This document shows positions 1 to 11,484 of a stretch of 64,000 nucleotides of DNA, piece after piece. The translations under genes were made by a program, and so were the position numbers. The DNA is taken from assembly GCF_032884065.1 (NCBI RefSeq), contig NC_088867.1, forward strand, positions 48,915,317 through 48,979,316, in the 5' to 3' direction. How positions within the stretch are numbered: position 1 is the stretch's first letter; each line of letters starts with the position of its first letter. The notes beneath the pieces were generated by a model, which worked only from the letters and a program-made list of their open reading frames with translations, ran no database searches and was not told the origin of the DNA. Origin of the DNA: Artemia franciscana. Lineage: Eukaryota > Arthropoda > Branchiopoda > Anostraca > Artemiidae.

Positions 1-218
1 AAAATATTTGTCGCACGTTGGGATCCCTCATGATCTTAAAAAGGATCACAACTTAAGTGAAAACAGATCTTTCTTCAAATATAAGTATGCTACAAGAGTA
101 GCCTATGTTTGAGTTGGAATCGTAGCCTATGCAAAAAAAAATATGGAAGGAATTAACAGCTAGAATTTTTTTTATCAGAATGTTTCAATCCAAAATTTGA
201 GATAGCATCCTGCTTTCT

Positions 219-400
219 ATGGCTGTAATAAGAGAAAGGTTAAGATGGCTAGGGCACGCTTTGTGGAAAAAGGATGAATTATTACCAAATACAGTCCTTT
301 TTGGCTGGCCGTCTAGGGCTAAACAGAAAGCTGGTCATCCGCGGTTGGTGTGGGAGGATTTCATGAAGAAATATGGGGATTCATGGGGAATATGGGGAGG

Positions 401-402
<2 letters not shown>
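219..402 (+). mobile_element. LINE ORF2 C-terminal tail, fragment 1
   Basis: This is the extreme C-terminal tail of a non-LTR retrotransposon polyprotein, beyond the reverse transcriptase. The translation holds RERLRWLGHAL, then LLPNTVLFG and KAGHPRLVWEDFMKK, the pattern that ends many invertebrate LINE ORF2 proteins. The reading frame runs into a (TA)n tract at 403, so the last part of the tail is missing. The ~165 bases upstream match those upstream of the second copy at 1543 (both carry 'acagatctttcttcaaat' and 'atagcatcctgctttctatgg'), so the two are copies of one truncated element and not separate genes. No RT or endonuclease is attached. Family membership is well supported; the exact clade is not. 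Confidence 0.75.

Positions 403-495
<93 letters not shown>
403..495. repeat. (TA)n microsatellite
   Basis: An uninterrupted TA dinucleotide run of about 93 bases. It truncates the LINE tail to its left, which suggests expansion at or next to the element's end. Confidence 0.97.
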
Positions 496-496
<1 letters not shown>

Positions 497-1387
497 CAGG
501 CACGTACGCAAGCATTTTTTTTTCGGGGGGGGAACCTCGAAACAGCAGATATAAAGTAGCAATTTTTTATTTAGTAATGCAAAAAGCACGTATATCGGAA
601 AATACAGATTAACTTTAATTTGTAGTATTGTAGCGGATGGGGGGAAGAAGACTGGAGCCTCAAAAGTACGTTTTAGGCTCAGGTTGTGTTCATAGCGATT
701 TAGAACAAGTGATTAATCTATTATATCCCACTGAAAGGGAAGTTTTAGGGTTAACAGTGCGATATGGGTGTTGCAGGGGGTAGTTCTCCTAATGCAAAAA
801 CGTAGATTTTAATGAAAAATAATAGTTTCCAAAATTGATCCATAAAAGCTGTACTTTATCCTGAAAAGGGGGGATAAACGCCCTAGTATCAAGGATAATT
901 CTATTTTGCCGTGGAAAGCAAACTCTCTTTACAAAAAAACAACAACAGTACAATTGCTAATTACTTCAAAGAGGGTAAAAAGTTGGACAGAAAACGTATT
1001 AATAATTGGGCAGTGACTTGACCGGATAATTGCATGCTGTAAAATCCCCCAAAAAAGGCTTCACAAATGTATCTAATTCTTAATAAACGTCCTATTTTTG
1101 CCAGAAATCCCAAGAAACCATTGTGAAATTAAAAATTTCACAAAGTTTCAGGCTAAACAAATGAATTTCAATTAACCTAGGAAATGACAACAAGCTACTG
1201 TTGTCGTTTCATGTGCAATTATTTGGTTCCTTGTTGGGTTTAAAATATTCAATAGGATATCACCCGCAAGGCGATTAGTTATCTGATTGTTTCGTACTTA
1301 GACAGGGAGATGATTCACAACAGTGCATTTTAATGTCAAAACATCCCAGCTCTCATTGAACCGTCAGATAAATAAATAGGGTAATTA
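496..1387. other. No recognisable gene
   Basis: About 0.9 kb of AT-rich DNA between the two LINE-tail copies. I see no open frame of note, no splice-bounded exon and no strong repeat apart from short G and T homopolymers near 515-535. Confidence 0.5.
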
Positions 1388-1821
1388 ACTTGAGTGAAAA
1401 CAGATCTTTCTTCAAATATAAGTAGGCTATTTTTGAGGTGGATTCGTAGCCTATGCAAAAAGAATTCTGGAAGGAATCCACAACTAGAATTTTTTTTATC
1501 TGAATAGTCCAATCAAAATTTTGAGATAGCATCCTGCTTTCTATGGCTCTAATGAGAGAAAGGTTAAGATGGCTAGGGCACGCTTTGCGGATGAAGGATG
1601 ACAGATTACCGACGATTGTCCTTTTTGACCAGCGGTCTAGGGCTAAGCAGAAAGCTGGTCATCCACGGTTGGGGTGGGAGGATTTCATAAAGAAAGCTTT
1701 AAATGAAATGGGAATTTTCTGGGAGAGTGTAAAGAGGGAAGTTTTGAATATATTGGATTGGAAGAGGACTGAGCTTAGCCGTGTTGGCCTCAGAGGGCTT
1801 GGTGCTGCGGTAATTTGTTAG
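1388..1821 (+). mobile_element. LINE ORF2 C-terminal tail, fragment 2
   Basis: This is a second and better preserved copy of the tail seen at 219. The coding part starts at the ATG at 1543 and ends at a natural stop at 1821, 92 residues. It contains RERLRWLGHALRMKDDRLP, KAGHPRLGWEDFIKKAL and a final LDWKRTELSRVGLRGLG, the usual order for this LINE tail. Bases 1388-1542 are homologous to 52-218, so the unit repeated here is larger than the open frame. The tail follows RT and thumb regions in intact elements and is not known to be catalytic. As a stand-alone frame it should be treated as a transposon relic. Confidence 0.8.
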
Positions 1822-1827
1822 TAGTAG

Positions 1828-2345
1828 AAGTATTTTTTTGTTCAGAATAGTTGAAAGGCCGAACAATTATACCTTTCGAGATACCACGATCCTTCTGGGA
1901 ATAGGTCTAAGTTATTAAATTTGCCCGTCGCTTACGTAGCCTATTACAGGGAAGTATACATACATTTTTTGAATGCGGGAGTATTTTCTGCAAGTGAAAT
2001 TTTTTACGAGGAGAATTTCCCATGGCAGGTAAGTTACTAGGGGGTAAATTTCTCATGACAAATTTTACACCAGGGGAATTTGCTAGAATTCTTACACGAA
2101 GTTTTGCCGTAACACCACGATCCTCCAGGGAATATGTCTAAGTCGTACATTTTGTCTGTTGCTTACGTAGTCTTTTATAGGGAAGTATACATACATTTTA
2201 TGACTGGGGGAGATTTTCTGCTAGTAAATTTTTTCACGGGGAGAATTTCCAATGAGAGGGAAGTTTCTAGGGGGTGAAATTTTCAGGAGAAATTTAACAC
2301 CAAGGGAATTTGCTAGAATTCTTATACGAAGTTTTACCGTAAAAA
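1828..2345 (+). repeat. Hairpin-repeat body fragment with internal duplication
   Basis: The start ('gttcagaatagttgaaaggc') matches the body of the modular hairpin repeat seen at about 15,460 and 15,925. The distal half is duplicated: a block beginning near 1880 ('accacgatccttctggga') and one beginning near 2110 ('accacgatcctccaggga') run in parallel for about 230 bases, each with 'gaagtatacatacatttt' and a G-rich 'ggggagaatttcc' segment. No coding capacity. Confidence 0.7.
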
Positions 2346-2624
2346 GCAGGGCGATGAGGGAGGGACAATCCCTTTCATATACAGAATATTTTCTGTTCTT
2401 TTTAAATTGGAAGATATACTATCAACCATAAGTTGTCGAGCCAGCTCTTACTAGGTTTTATTTCTCGTTTAAATCTCTTTAATTGCATCTTCAAGATAGA
2501 TCATTGGCAGGTGGTGAGAACTCCTTGATGTGGCTGAATTAGCGCATTGGATGTTTCCTAAATTTGTGAAGATACATTTGTTATATGGTTTTAAGATATA
2601 TTAAATAAAAAAACATTTTTTTTT

Positions 2625-4200
2625 ACTGAAAGTAAGGAGCGACATTAAAACTTAAAACGAACAGAAATTACTCCATATATGAAAGGGGCTGTTCTCTCTT
2701 CAATATCCCGCTCTTTACGCTAAAGTTTGACGCTTTCTCTCCACTCCATTTTTTAAAACATTAAAAAACTTTAGCGTAAAGAGCGGGGTGTTGAAGAGAG
2801 AACAGCCCCTTTCATATACGGAGTAATTTCTGTCCGTTTTAAGTTTTAATGTCGCTCCTTACTTTTAGTTAAAAAAACTTGCTTTTTATTTATTTAATTT
2901 CTGAACGTTTTTGAATTAAAGCATGTTTTGATTTTGGCTCTCCACACTGGAATAATTAAAACGAAATTTGCCTATATTTTTTTTTTTTTTTTGGCTAAAT
3001 GTTTTTCTCATAGTTTTGATCGGATAATTTTAGAGAAAAAGGAGCAGAGGAGGCCTAGTTACCCTCCAATTTGCGGCTACTTAAAAAGGCGACTAGAACT
3101 TTTAATTATTTACGAACGTTTTTGTAACTTACGAATTAACTTACGTAACGAACTTCTATATTCGTATGTTTTTACTACTTATATGAGGGGGTTCGCCCCC
3201 TCGTGAATACCTCGCTCTTCATACTAAAGCTTATATTGTGTCCCAATTCCTTAAGAATGGCCCCTGAATCACAAAGACCGTAGAATAAATAGTTGAAAAT
3301 ACTAAAAATACTTTAGCGTAAAGAGCGAGGTATTAGAAGGAAGTGAACCCCTCATATGCGTAATAATTTCTGTTCGTTTTAAGTTTTAATGCTCCTCCTT
3401 ACTTTCAGTTGAAAAGTTTTTCATATTTTTTAAATGCTGGAAAATTCGGCGCCCCCTTCATGGAAATTCTCTTCCCCATGGAAACTTTTCCCCACAATCG
3501 CTCAACCTCCCCCAACCAAAAAATTCACCTGAAAGCGTCAATACACTTCCCAAAAACCATTACTACATGTAAACACTGGTCAAAGTTTGTAACTTACAGT
3601 CCCTCCCACGGGGACTATGGGGGAGTAAGTCGTCCTCAAAGACATAGTTATTAGGTTTTTCGACTAAGTTGGATAAAATGGCTATCTCAGAATTTTGATG
3701 CGGTGAATTTAGGAAAAAAATGAGCGTGGGAGGAGGCCTAGGTGCCCTCCATTTTTTGGTCACTTAAAAAAGGCCCTAGAACTTTTAATTTCCGTCAGAA
3801 TGAGTCCTCTGGCGACATTCTCGGACCACTGGGTCGATACGATCACCCCTGGAAAAAATACGGCAAAAAAAAACAAAATTCAACATTTTTGTAGATAGTA
3901 GCTTGAAACTTCTACTATAGGGTTCTCTGATACGTTGAATCTTATGGTGTGATTTTCGTTAAGATTCTATCACTCTTAAGGGGTGTTTTCCCCTATTTTC
4001 TAAAATAAGGCAAATTTTCTCAGTCTCGTAACTTTTGATGGGTATAACTAAATTTGATGAAACTTATATATTTAAAATCAGCATTAAAATTCGATTATTT
4101 CGTTGTAACTACTGGTATATAAAATTCCGTTTTTAAGAGTTTCGGTTATTATTGAGCCGGGTCGCTCCTTACTACAATTTGTTACCATAAACTGTTTGAT
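2625..4200 (-). mobile_element. Modular hairpin repeat, full copy
   Basis: A non-coding repeat of about 1.6 kb. From its minus-strand start at 4200 it contains a small terminal hairpin (4174-4195), body 1 (about 3415-4170), a fold-back unit (3183-3412), body 2 (about 2880-3180) and a second fold-back unit (2625-2870). The second fold-back has two arms of about 104 bases (2625-2728 and 2767-2870) that are near-perfect inverted repeats around a ~40-base loop. The same module order occurs at 42,742-44,402. No open frame is conserved. It behaves like a non-autonomous mobile element, but I cannot assign it to a named superfamily and see no clear target-site duplication. Confidence 0.7.
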
Positions 4201-4854
4201 TAAATTTGTTTTAAGCATTTGAAATTCACTCATGTGAGCGTCTTCACCTCAAAGCAGCCCAGTCTTCAAATGACAGCTAAATCTTTCATTCAGAAAAGGG
4301 GCGGATCCAAGGAGGGCACGGGAGCACCCCCCCATGACATGATGTTGTATTTTTGGTTGGGACTGCTTGCTCTGGTTTGGGCCTGGACGAAAGTAATTTT
4401 TCTTTGTAATTGATTTTTAATAGTTGAGTTTTTCATAAATTTTTCAATATTAAGACTGTTTTTTTTTTGTAAACCAGTTTGAAAGAAGATTTTAGTCACT
4501 TTGTGCGGTGTTTGTTAAGTTTTACTAATGTCGCATACCGCCAAAAATTATTTAATTAAATTTAGGTTTATCAACGGAATCTGTCCGTATTACTGCAAAA
4601 GCCAACTGCAAGGCGAAGATCTTCATTTTGTAGTAACAAGGAGGAGAAATTAAAATCATAACTTCTTTTTACTGTCAAAAATTTGTTTTTGAGTCTGTCT
4701 TGCTATGGCACTAAGGCAAAGAAATTGATACGCCTATCATTACTTTTTTGGTAGTCTGTTTTGGTTTTTGGGGTTTACTTGTTTTGCAAAGAGGGATGGC
4801 TTTTACAACACAGCCTAGTAGTTTTTTTAGCGAATTTGTATAATAGAAAATAAA
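4201..4854. other. No recognisable gene
   Basis: AT-rich sequence between two repeats. No convincing frame, RNA gene or repeat was seen. Confidence 0.45.
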
Positions 4855-5395
4855 TGCATGAGAAGCGCAAAATTATTAATTTAAGTTTTTGTGAGAAATG
4901 ATGGCCACTTTACTGCCTATTTTCATCTAATCAAAGCTCCGCATTATACAACATATCACCTCCTCTGTTTATCTTAAAACATTAAAATAAAGGCCAAACT
5001 CTTCAATACTTTAGACCATTTCCTCTACCCTACGGCGCATAATTGTTGAGGTTCCCTTTATTTTGCGGGCATTTTTTTGTTTGCAAGTTTATCTAAGCAA
5101 CCTATTGTGAACCCCCCCCCCCCAAAGAAAATCCTGGATCCACTATTTTCTCTCTGAAAATCCAATTTAAAATAACAAATTTCAAGACATTAAAATGTCT
5201 AATAACCAGACAAAGAGCCTGAGTCATAGATCTCAGCAAAGAATATCTAAACAGGTTTTTCGGAAGTGACTCAGAAAAAGCAAGTCTCTGACTGAGATCG
5301 GGTGCTCGAGAGACCCAGTATTGGGCATGTTGCAATCTAATCAAAAATTCTGCCCAGGAATTAGTCTGTGACTGAGTACCGGTGGGTTTACCCTA
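4855..5395. repeat. Dispersed repeat, copy 1 of 3
   Basis: About 540 bases that recur at 41,345-41,885 (and in its duplicate at 54,280-54,815), from 'aagcgcaaa..attaatttaa' through 'gagcctgagtcatagat' to 'gtttaccct'. A minus-strand frame of 80-93 residues stays open in all copies, but its differences are mostly amino-acid changing, so I do not regard it as a selected gene. There are no terminal inverted repeats or obvious tails. Confidence 0.75.
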
Positions 5396-5777
5396 AGCAT
5401 ATTTTCACATTAAGGGCAGGGTTAGGTGGCAAAGCTCATTTCTAATGTAAATGAATGTTAAGATTGGATTTAGGATGCAATTCTGACTACAGAGGTGAGG
5501 GTGGACATTACCCCACCACCTAATATGCTACCTAATAGACCTATGACCCCTGAATTGGAATATACCTATAGAGGTGGGAGTGAAGTTCCTTTCTAACCCA
5601 ATTGAATGTTAGATTTGGGATACAATTCTGACAAGCCTGTAGAGGTTATGTTTGTTTCTTAGCTATCTGAATAATCCATTAGTATAAATATTATTACACC
5701 CCTTGGAATCTGGCAATAGGTCTAGGCTCCATAAGAAATAATATTTCAACAATTAAAAGCACTAGAATTTGACTTAC

Positions 5778-5897
5778 CTTAATTTTTTCAGCCTCTTCAA
5801 AAGCTTCTTTCATGTTTCTTTTTGGGTTCCCTTTAAAAATGCTAGAGAATGTAATCTCAGAGGTAGCATGTTTTTGCTCCAAATATGTTTTTTCCAT
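5778..5897 (-). CDS. Candidate exon, unknown gene
   Basis: A minus-strand frame from an ATG at 5897 encodes a charged peptide that starts MEKTYLEQKHATSEITF and ends KEAFEEAEKIK. It runs straight into a textbook donor, AAG|GTAAGT, with the last exon base at 5778. A possible acceptor ('catttacag') lies about 25 bases upstream of the ATG, but stops follow it in all frames, so this would have to be a first coding exon with a short leader. The sequence is predicted to be helical and acidic towards its end. I do not recognise the protein. A chance frame next to a good donor is the main alternative. Confidence 0.3.
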
Positions 5898-8265
5898 TTC
5901 AAGTCAGCCTACAATTTTCTGTAAATGATATACTTCTCTATGTATTAACGATATACACTTAAAGCAATAGTGTATAAGTCAATAGTTACAATTGACTTAA
6001 CGTCTACTATTTTTAAACATTAGTTTTTTTCCGTTGAATGTCTAATAGGCTAGTCTTTTGCTGTTGAATTATTTAAATTCATTTAAAAGTTAACATTTTC
6101 TGCTATGCTGCCAATTATGTCCAAATACCATGAGAAACATCGAAAAACTCAGACAAGCGCAGAAATAAAGAAGAGCGAAACCTGGCACTGACTAGATTGT
6201 CGCCGTGTATTTGGTAAATAATTACCCTTTTTCTTAAATGAAAGAAGAGCGAATTCAACTGTTATGTCGAATGCATATTGTTTTTTCGTCCTGGGCACAA
6301 TTACACAGGAAATATGCTTAATTTACTTAACATAAATTGTACTTTCACTTTGCTCACGTAACTAGTGAGTATTGCTACTTAGGAAGTATCCGTAACGAGT
6401 ATCCTAATGCTACTTAGAAAGTTGAGTATTTTTCGGCTTAGTGATGATAACAGATGGCTCCCTTTTTTTCTATGTATTTAATTATTGTATTTTTTTTCTT
6501 ATTGTATTTTTCTATTATTATTAGCGGCAAACTATAGTGATATACTCAAAGTTTTTAAGAGGGTTTTCGTGTTTACTGATAGGCTATAAATAAAACTATA
6601 GAGGCCAAATTCTACAACAATTTGTGGTAAGGTTTTGACAAATACGAGAAGTTTTGCCAAGTTACAGGATAGGAAAATTTGACCTTCTATACGTCTCACT
6701 AATTTTAATAGACTGTAGGTAAGGCCAATCTCGCATCATTTATTAAGAAAACAACTATATTTTTAGGTACTAGTGATCGTTACATTATGAAATTGTAACA
6801 TTAGCAAGTAGTATGGAGTTTTTCAATTGTTGGAGGTGAACCTTGTGTCACTATAATTTGAAACAAGGGGCAGCAATTGATAAAAAAGTGTTGGCTACGG
6901 GATTGTAGCCAGTATGCAATTTTTTTTTAATCTAGCCAAGAAGCATTTTTTCTTTTATTGACCTTTTTAAACAAGATTCAAAATGTTCGCTAATTCCTAA
7001 ATGTTATTTTTAGAATAATGACGATAGTACTTATGTTTGAATGTGGACGGGAAAATATCGATTGGAATAGACCCTAGCAAAATCACATAATTTACACTGC
7101 TTAATACTTACGATAATGAATATCTGGATAAATTAGTTGCACTTTTATATTGATGGAGCCACTGTGATTACTATTTAGAAGTTTTTGCTTTTCATAATAT
7201 GATGTTCTTCGCTTTTTAATTCATGTAACACCTATTTAACTCTAGACAGATCAAAGACAACGATGCTAACTACGTCTCAACGAGCAATGTCATTTAAGAA
7301 GTGTTCATTCTCACTGATATAACATGATCTACGGTTCAGAGTTCTGAAAATAATTTGACAGTCCCAAGCCCACAACAGTTTCAAACCCACATGAAAATAT
7401 ATATTACATAGAATTAACTATCCATTAGTGACACGTAAGAAATGTTTTTAGTGGAAATGCTCAGACAACTATTCAATAAAACTTTAAGCTGTTTTTTAGA
7501 AAATAAATTTTGCTACTTATTCTCTCACGGGATAAAAAGCCCCAAAACTCCTTTGGTATCTTTAACTAAGAATTTTTTGAAAGTATTTTACGTTTCTGAA
7601 AGTATTATATCAAATATTAAGAAGCGTTTTGTTTACCAGCTGACTTCCAAGACAGTTTTAGTCGAAAACATATGTTAAAGCTTAATAAACTCAGAAGAAG
7701 GCAAAACCATTGCAAACATATCAAAACGAAGAAGAAGAGCTATACACCCCATAAATATTCCGAAGTTTGGCGTAAGAAATTGATTAAAAAACCATTGTTG
7801 ATTGTATAAAAATCTATTGACTGCAAAAGAATTTTTTTTTTTTACTAAAAAGATATTCCAGCTTATCAGTATTTTATACTTTCTGAAATTAGTAACTGTT
7901 TTGCAGGTCGCATAATTTGATTTGCAGTTTTCGGGCTCAAACCATTCTACTAAAAGCATGTTAACTATTCATTATATCATCGATAAGGCTGTTTTTTATT
8001 CAGAAAGTAGTAGTATGAAAATGTCAAACTTTGGTGAGAAGAGTAATAAATAAGAAATTTGGGCGGCCACAAAAGAGCAAGGGACCGTGTCCTTTGAAAA
8101 TTGGTATACAAAGTACTCTGCAGAAAACCACAGCCATTGTTTTCTATACGATGAATTTGGAAGAAAAGAAAAAAAATTAAGTTGTTCATAATAGTGAGTG
8201 GTAAGTGAATATTTAACCATGTTAAAATCCATTAATACTACTATTGCTACTAATAACTATGTACA
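5898..8265. other. No recognisable gene
   Basis: About 2.4 kb of AT-rich DNA with short frames and homopolymer runs only. Two adjacent minus-strand frames (7675-7959 and 7977-8232) drew attention but could not be supported as exons. Confidence 0.45.
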
Positions 8266-8269
8266 ACAC

Positions 8270-8962
8270 CAATCCAACTGATGTTAGCACAGCTACACAA
8301 ACACTCCTCCATCGTAATCTTTTCAAATCATCCCTCTTTACACCCTCCTAAAAAATTTATATTTTTGCTGAATCCCTCCTAACTAACTTATCCAGGGATT
8401 ATCTGCTTTTTGTGACTAGATTATTGGCGTAAGGGGACCATCTTTGGTAATCTGTTATTTGTCATCCCCAGAGTATTACCCAACCATTTCAACCTTTCTT
8501 TCATCATTTCTAGAAATTGAAATTTTATCAACCGTTCTAGAAATTAGAATGCATCCACTTTTTTTTATCACGGTCTATTGTTTGAAATATGGTCAGTTAG
8601 ACGGGTGCACAAAATGATCTTTAGGCAATTCCTTTGGAAAGTATTTAACAAATCCTCTTTTGTGATTCGGAGCGCTACCTTTCAGAGCCATACTGACCAC
8701 TGTTATCGCTTTTGCTTCTAATATTATAATATAATTTCACCGACTTATGTTCATGATCTACCAAAGTTTTTTGAATTGTGAAGTAGAAATTCAGGCCTTT
8801 GCTATTCTGTTTTTGACATTTTCATTTTATCTATGAAATCTTTTCTAATAATTCCTTCTAGGTAAGTGAAGTTGTCGATTTGATCAATCTTACTTCTACG
8901 CAGCACCGCCTCTACGCCGTCAGTTATGAAGCGAACTGTTCTTCGCTCCAAGCTTTGTAAAC
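8270..8962 (-). mobile_element. Decayed LINE ORF2 tail
   Basis: On the minus strand, short stretches can be read in several frames as the end of a LINE ORF2. IDQIDNFTYLEG (a typical '..F.YLG..I' segment after the RT) lies near 8,870. MMKERLKWLGNTLGMTNNRLPKMVP lies near 8,430-8,510 and aligns with RERLRWLGHALRMKDDRLPTIV of the copy at 1543. Stops and frame changes are frequent, so this is an older relic of the same or a closely related family. Confidence 0.6.
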
Positions 8963-8964
8963 TG

Positions 8965-11227
8965 CATCTCAAAGTCTAAAAAGTATATAATGCTAGGAAA
9001 TTTCATTCCTTTTTAGACTAAAATGCCTTCTCTTACTCTTTACTTGAAGTTTCTTTCATTTTGTATGAAAAAAATCAAGTATTTTTTCATTGATATGTTT
9101 TTTCTTCTTTTTAGCCTAAAATTTGTTCTCTTACCCCTTACCTTTCACAAAAATCTTAGGAATGCCCTTTCTGTTTCTTAAACGTCCTTGATGATACCTC
9201 TGCGTTTAAATTTCCATTCGAACAGACAGTAGAACCAAAGCCGGTGAACTGTACAACTGTCCTAACACTCTGGCTAAACACCACTTTATATATTAGGGGC
9301 TGAATAGCAAAATGTTAACAGGCATAATATTGGTCTTGTCAGTTCACTTAACAAAAAAGATTTTTTGAAGCAAGAGCCATGGTCTCTAGTTCAGTCTAGA
9401 ACTAAGTGAGACTTACATGTACTAGTGCTACATTAGCCATGCAAGACAACATCCTAAAAACTGTTTCCTGCAAGATTAACAACAAATGGCTGCACCACAA
9501 GTGTTTTGCAGAACACATAGTTTATGACACATTATTTTTGATCACTCAGGATAGTAGGAACGGCCAGATATGGAACTATTTCGGTCAGTCCGACCAAAAG
9601 AACTTGCATTTGGTCAACTGAAACTGATTCCGGATTGGTAACAGTACAAATTCAATTGCTAGCCCCCCACGTCAATTATGACGCAAATGTGCCTCTTAGT
9701 TTGGTCAAAATTACACGTTAGCTGCAAAACAAAGATGTGAATTCGCAAAACCAAAGTAACTCAAGTTACTCTTTAGGTTGTATGGACTCAGCCTGCTGCG
9801 CTGATTCCGTCTGCTAATATAAACTTAGCCCAGTCAAAGGTCTTGAGACAGATGTCTAGGAGAAAAAGTGGCAAAAATTAGCCTTTGAAACCCAATTGCT
9901 GTCACTTGTAAATCAGTCAGCAAGTTCTAAGAGCCCAGCTGGTTTTTTCAGTCATTGTCCATCCTAGTAAAAAGGCCAACTACACTTTCTTTCCGTATGC
10001 ACGACTGGGAGGACCTTCGAGGAAGACCTCGACTCATATGACGGGACAGCCATGGTCAGTTTCTCTTAATGATCAATGACAGAAGATTACCAACGATCAT
10101 TCAATGACAAACTGAAAGATGTCGTTCTCAAATTGTGACCACCAATACGAGCATTAAGTCAAGTACGTTATCCTAAAATGCTCTGAAAAGTATTCTTCTG
10201 ACCCAAACACATAATATAGCACCGAAAAATTTTGGATTTCTTTTCTTGCCAGATTATTGGTGCGATAAACAAGCAAAGATTCATTTATTTTTTCTTCTTC
10301 TTTTTTTACATACTTCTTTAAATTGGGCTCAAAATGGTACAAATGAATTTATAAAATTACTTTTATCCATCATTCATTGTAAGCTTCTAAATAATACCGC
10401 CAAAGCTTAGGTGTCCAGAAATAAAAGGCCCCAAAACAATATTTGACAGACAGAAAAACTGTTCCCAGACCATGCTTGAGCTACAAGAATTTGTATTTTT
10501 TTTAAACACATTTGACATTTTTCCTGGCACTAGTTATATTTACGGATGACAAGAATGATGACAAACAGGACAGAATAACAAAAAATATAATAATATTCTC
10601 AAAAAGATGCTTACTGTCATTCTCCTCCTGTTAATCTCTTGACTTGGCAATTATTCTCGACTGCTTACAATTTTTATATGATCCAAATCTTTTTAGAATT
10701 TCGACGAATCTCCCACTATGTACAAAACAATAGTCCTGCGTTTATACCTCGGGAGAACTTTGGGGAAGCTACTTCCCGAACGGTTATCTTTGGTGAGTAA
10801 GACTTACCGAAAGTAAGTTAAATACCTTTGGTAAGTGTAAATTATCCTAGTTGTATGCTATTGACTGACCTTTTTTCGTGTTGTTTTTTCCTTTTCCCAT
10901 GATGTTTTTAAATAAATATTTTATGATAATTTTTTTTTCTAAAAAAAAATCATGGCTGGTATCACTCTTTTAGCTTTGAGTTCAAAACTACGAGAAAAAA
11001 AAAAGAATATTGAGGATTTTATAGTTCATGAAGTTCAGTTTTGGGGTGAGGGTCTATCCTTGAAGTAAGCGATCTAACATTTAATTTTACAGTCATTATT
11101 CAATCGAAAATCTACAGGTTTTTACAAAATGGTCTATTTTCAGTCTTAGTAGAATACTAGTAAAACTTATCAATAGCTAGTTGAATTATTTGCATGGTAT
11201 TTAAACGCTTCACATTCAGTTTTGTCA
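8965..11227. other. No recognisable gene
   Basis: About 2.3 kb with no supported exon, RNA gene or tandem array. Small frames at 9406-9621 and 10154-10342 have no motifs. Confidence 0.45.
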
Positions 11228-11378
11228 GGCCTATCAAACAATTCATGCTAACAAACTTTGAGCAAGAAGTGACTCGTTCCACTAGTAACCGAAACTCCAA
11301 AAAACGGAATTTTGATGACAATAAAAAACACAAAAAGAATCATCTGTTCATGCTGATTCCAAATATATAAGTTTAATG
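11228..11378 (+). repeat. Hairpin-repeat head, truncated copy
   Basis: This begins with a degenerate terminal hairpin ('caaacaattcatgctaac') followed by the usual 'gtgactcg...agtaaccgaaactcc' and ends at 'aaatatataagttta'. It is directly followed by the head of a second copy at 11,382. Confidence 0.65.
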
Positions 11379-11472
11379 TTCAAACAGTTCATGGTAACAA
11401 ACTGTAAGTAAGGAGCGACCCGACTCAATAGTAACCAAAACTCTTAAAAATGGAATTCTGATATCCAGAGAT

Positions 11473-11484
11473 ATATCAAAATAA
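11473..11484. repeat. Left target-site duplication of Penelope insertion
   Basis: The 12-mer 'atatcaaaataa' lies here and again at 14,196-14,207. In uninterrupted copies of the host repeat, the equivalent position holds a single 'acatcaaaagaa', which shows that the 12-mer is host sequence duplicated on insertion. Confidence 0.8.

Noticed and set aside
403-495. Tyrosine/isoleucine repeat protein
   Set aside because: It is a translation of (TA)n, also seen at 27.8, 35.3 and 48.2 kb.
5102-5344. A minus-strand frame of 80-93 residues open in three copies of a dispersed repeat (also 41,556-41,837)
   Set aside because: Differences between copies mostly change amino acids and no motif is visible. 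It is open by chance.
7675-8232. Two adjacent hydrophobic minus-strand frames that looked like a duplicated membrane-protein exon
   Set aside because: Similarity between them is weak at the base level. Only one has a fair acceptor, neither has a donor, and no family could be named.
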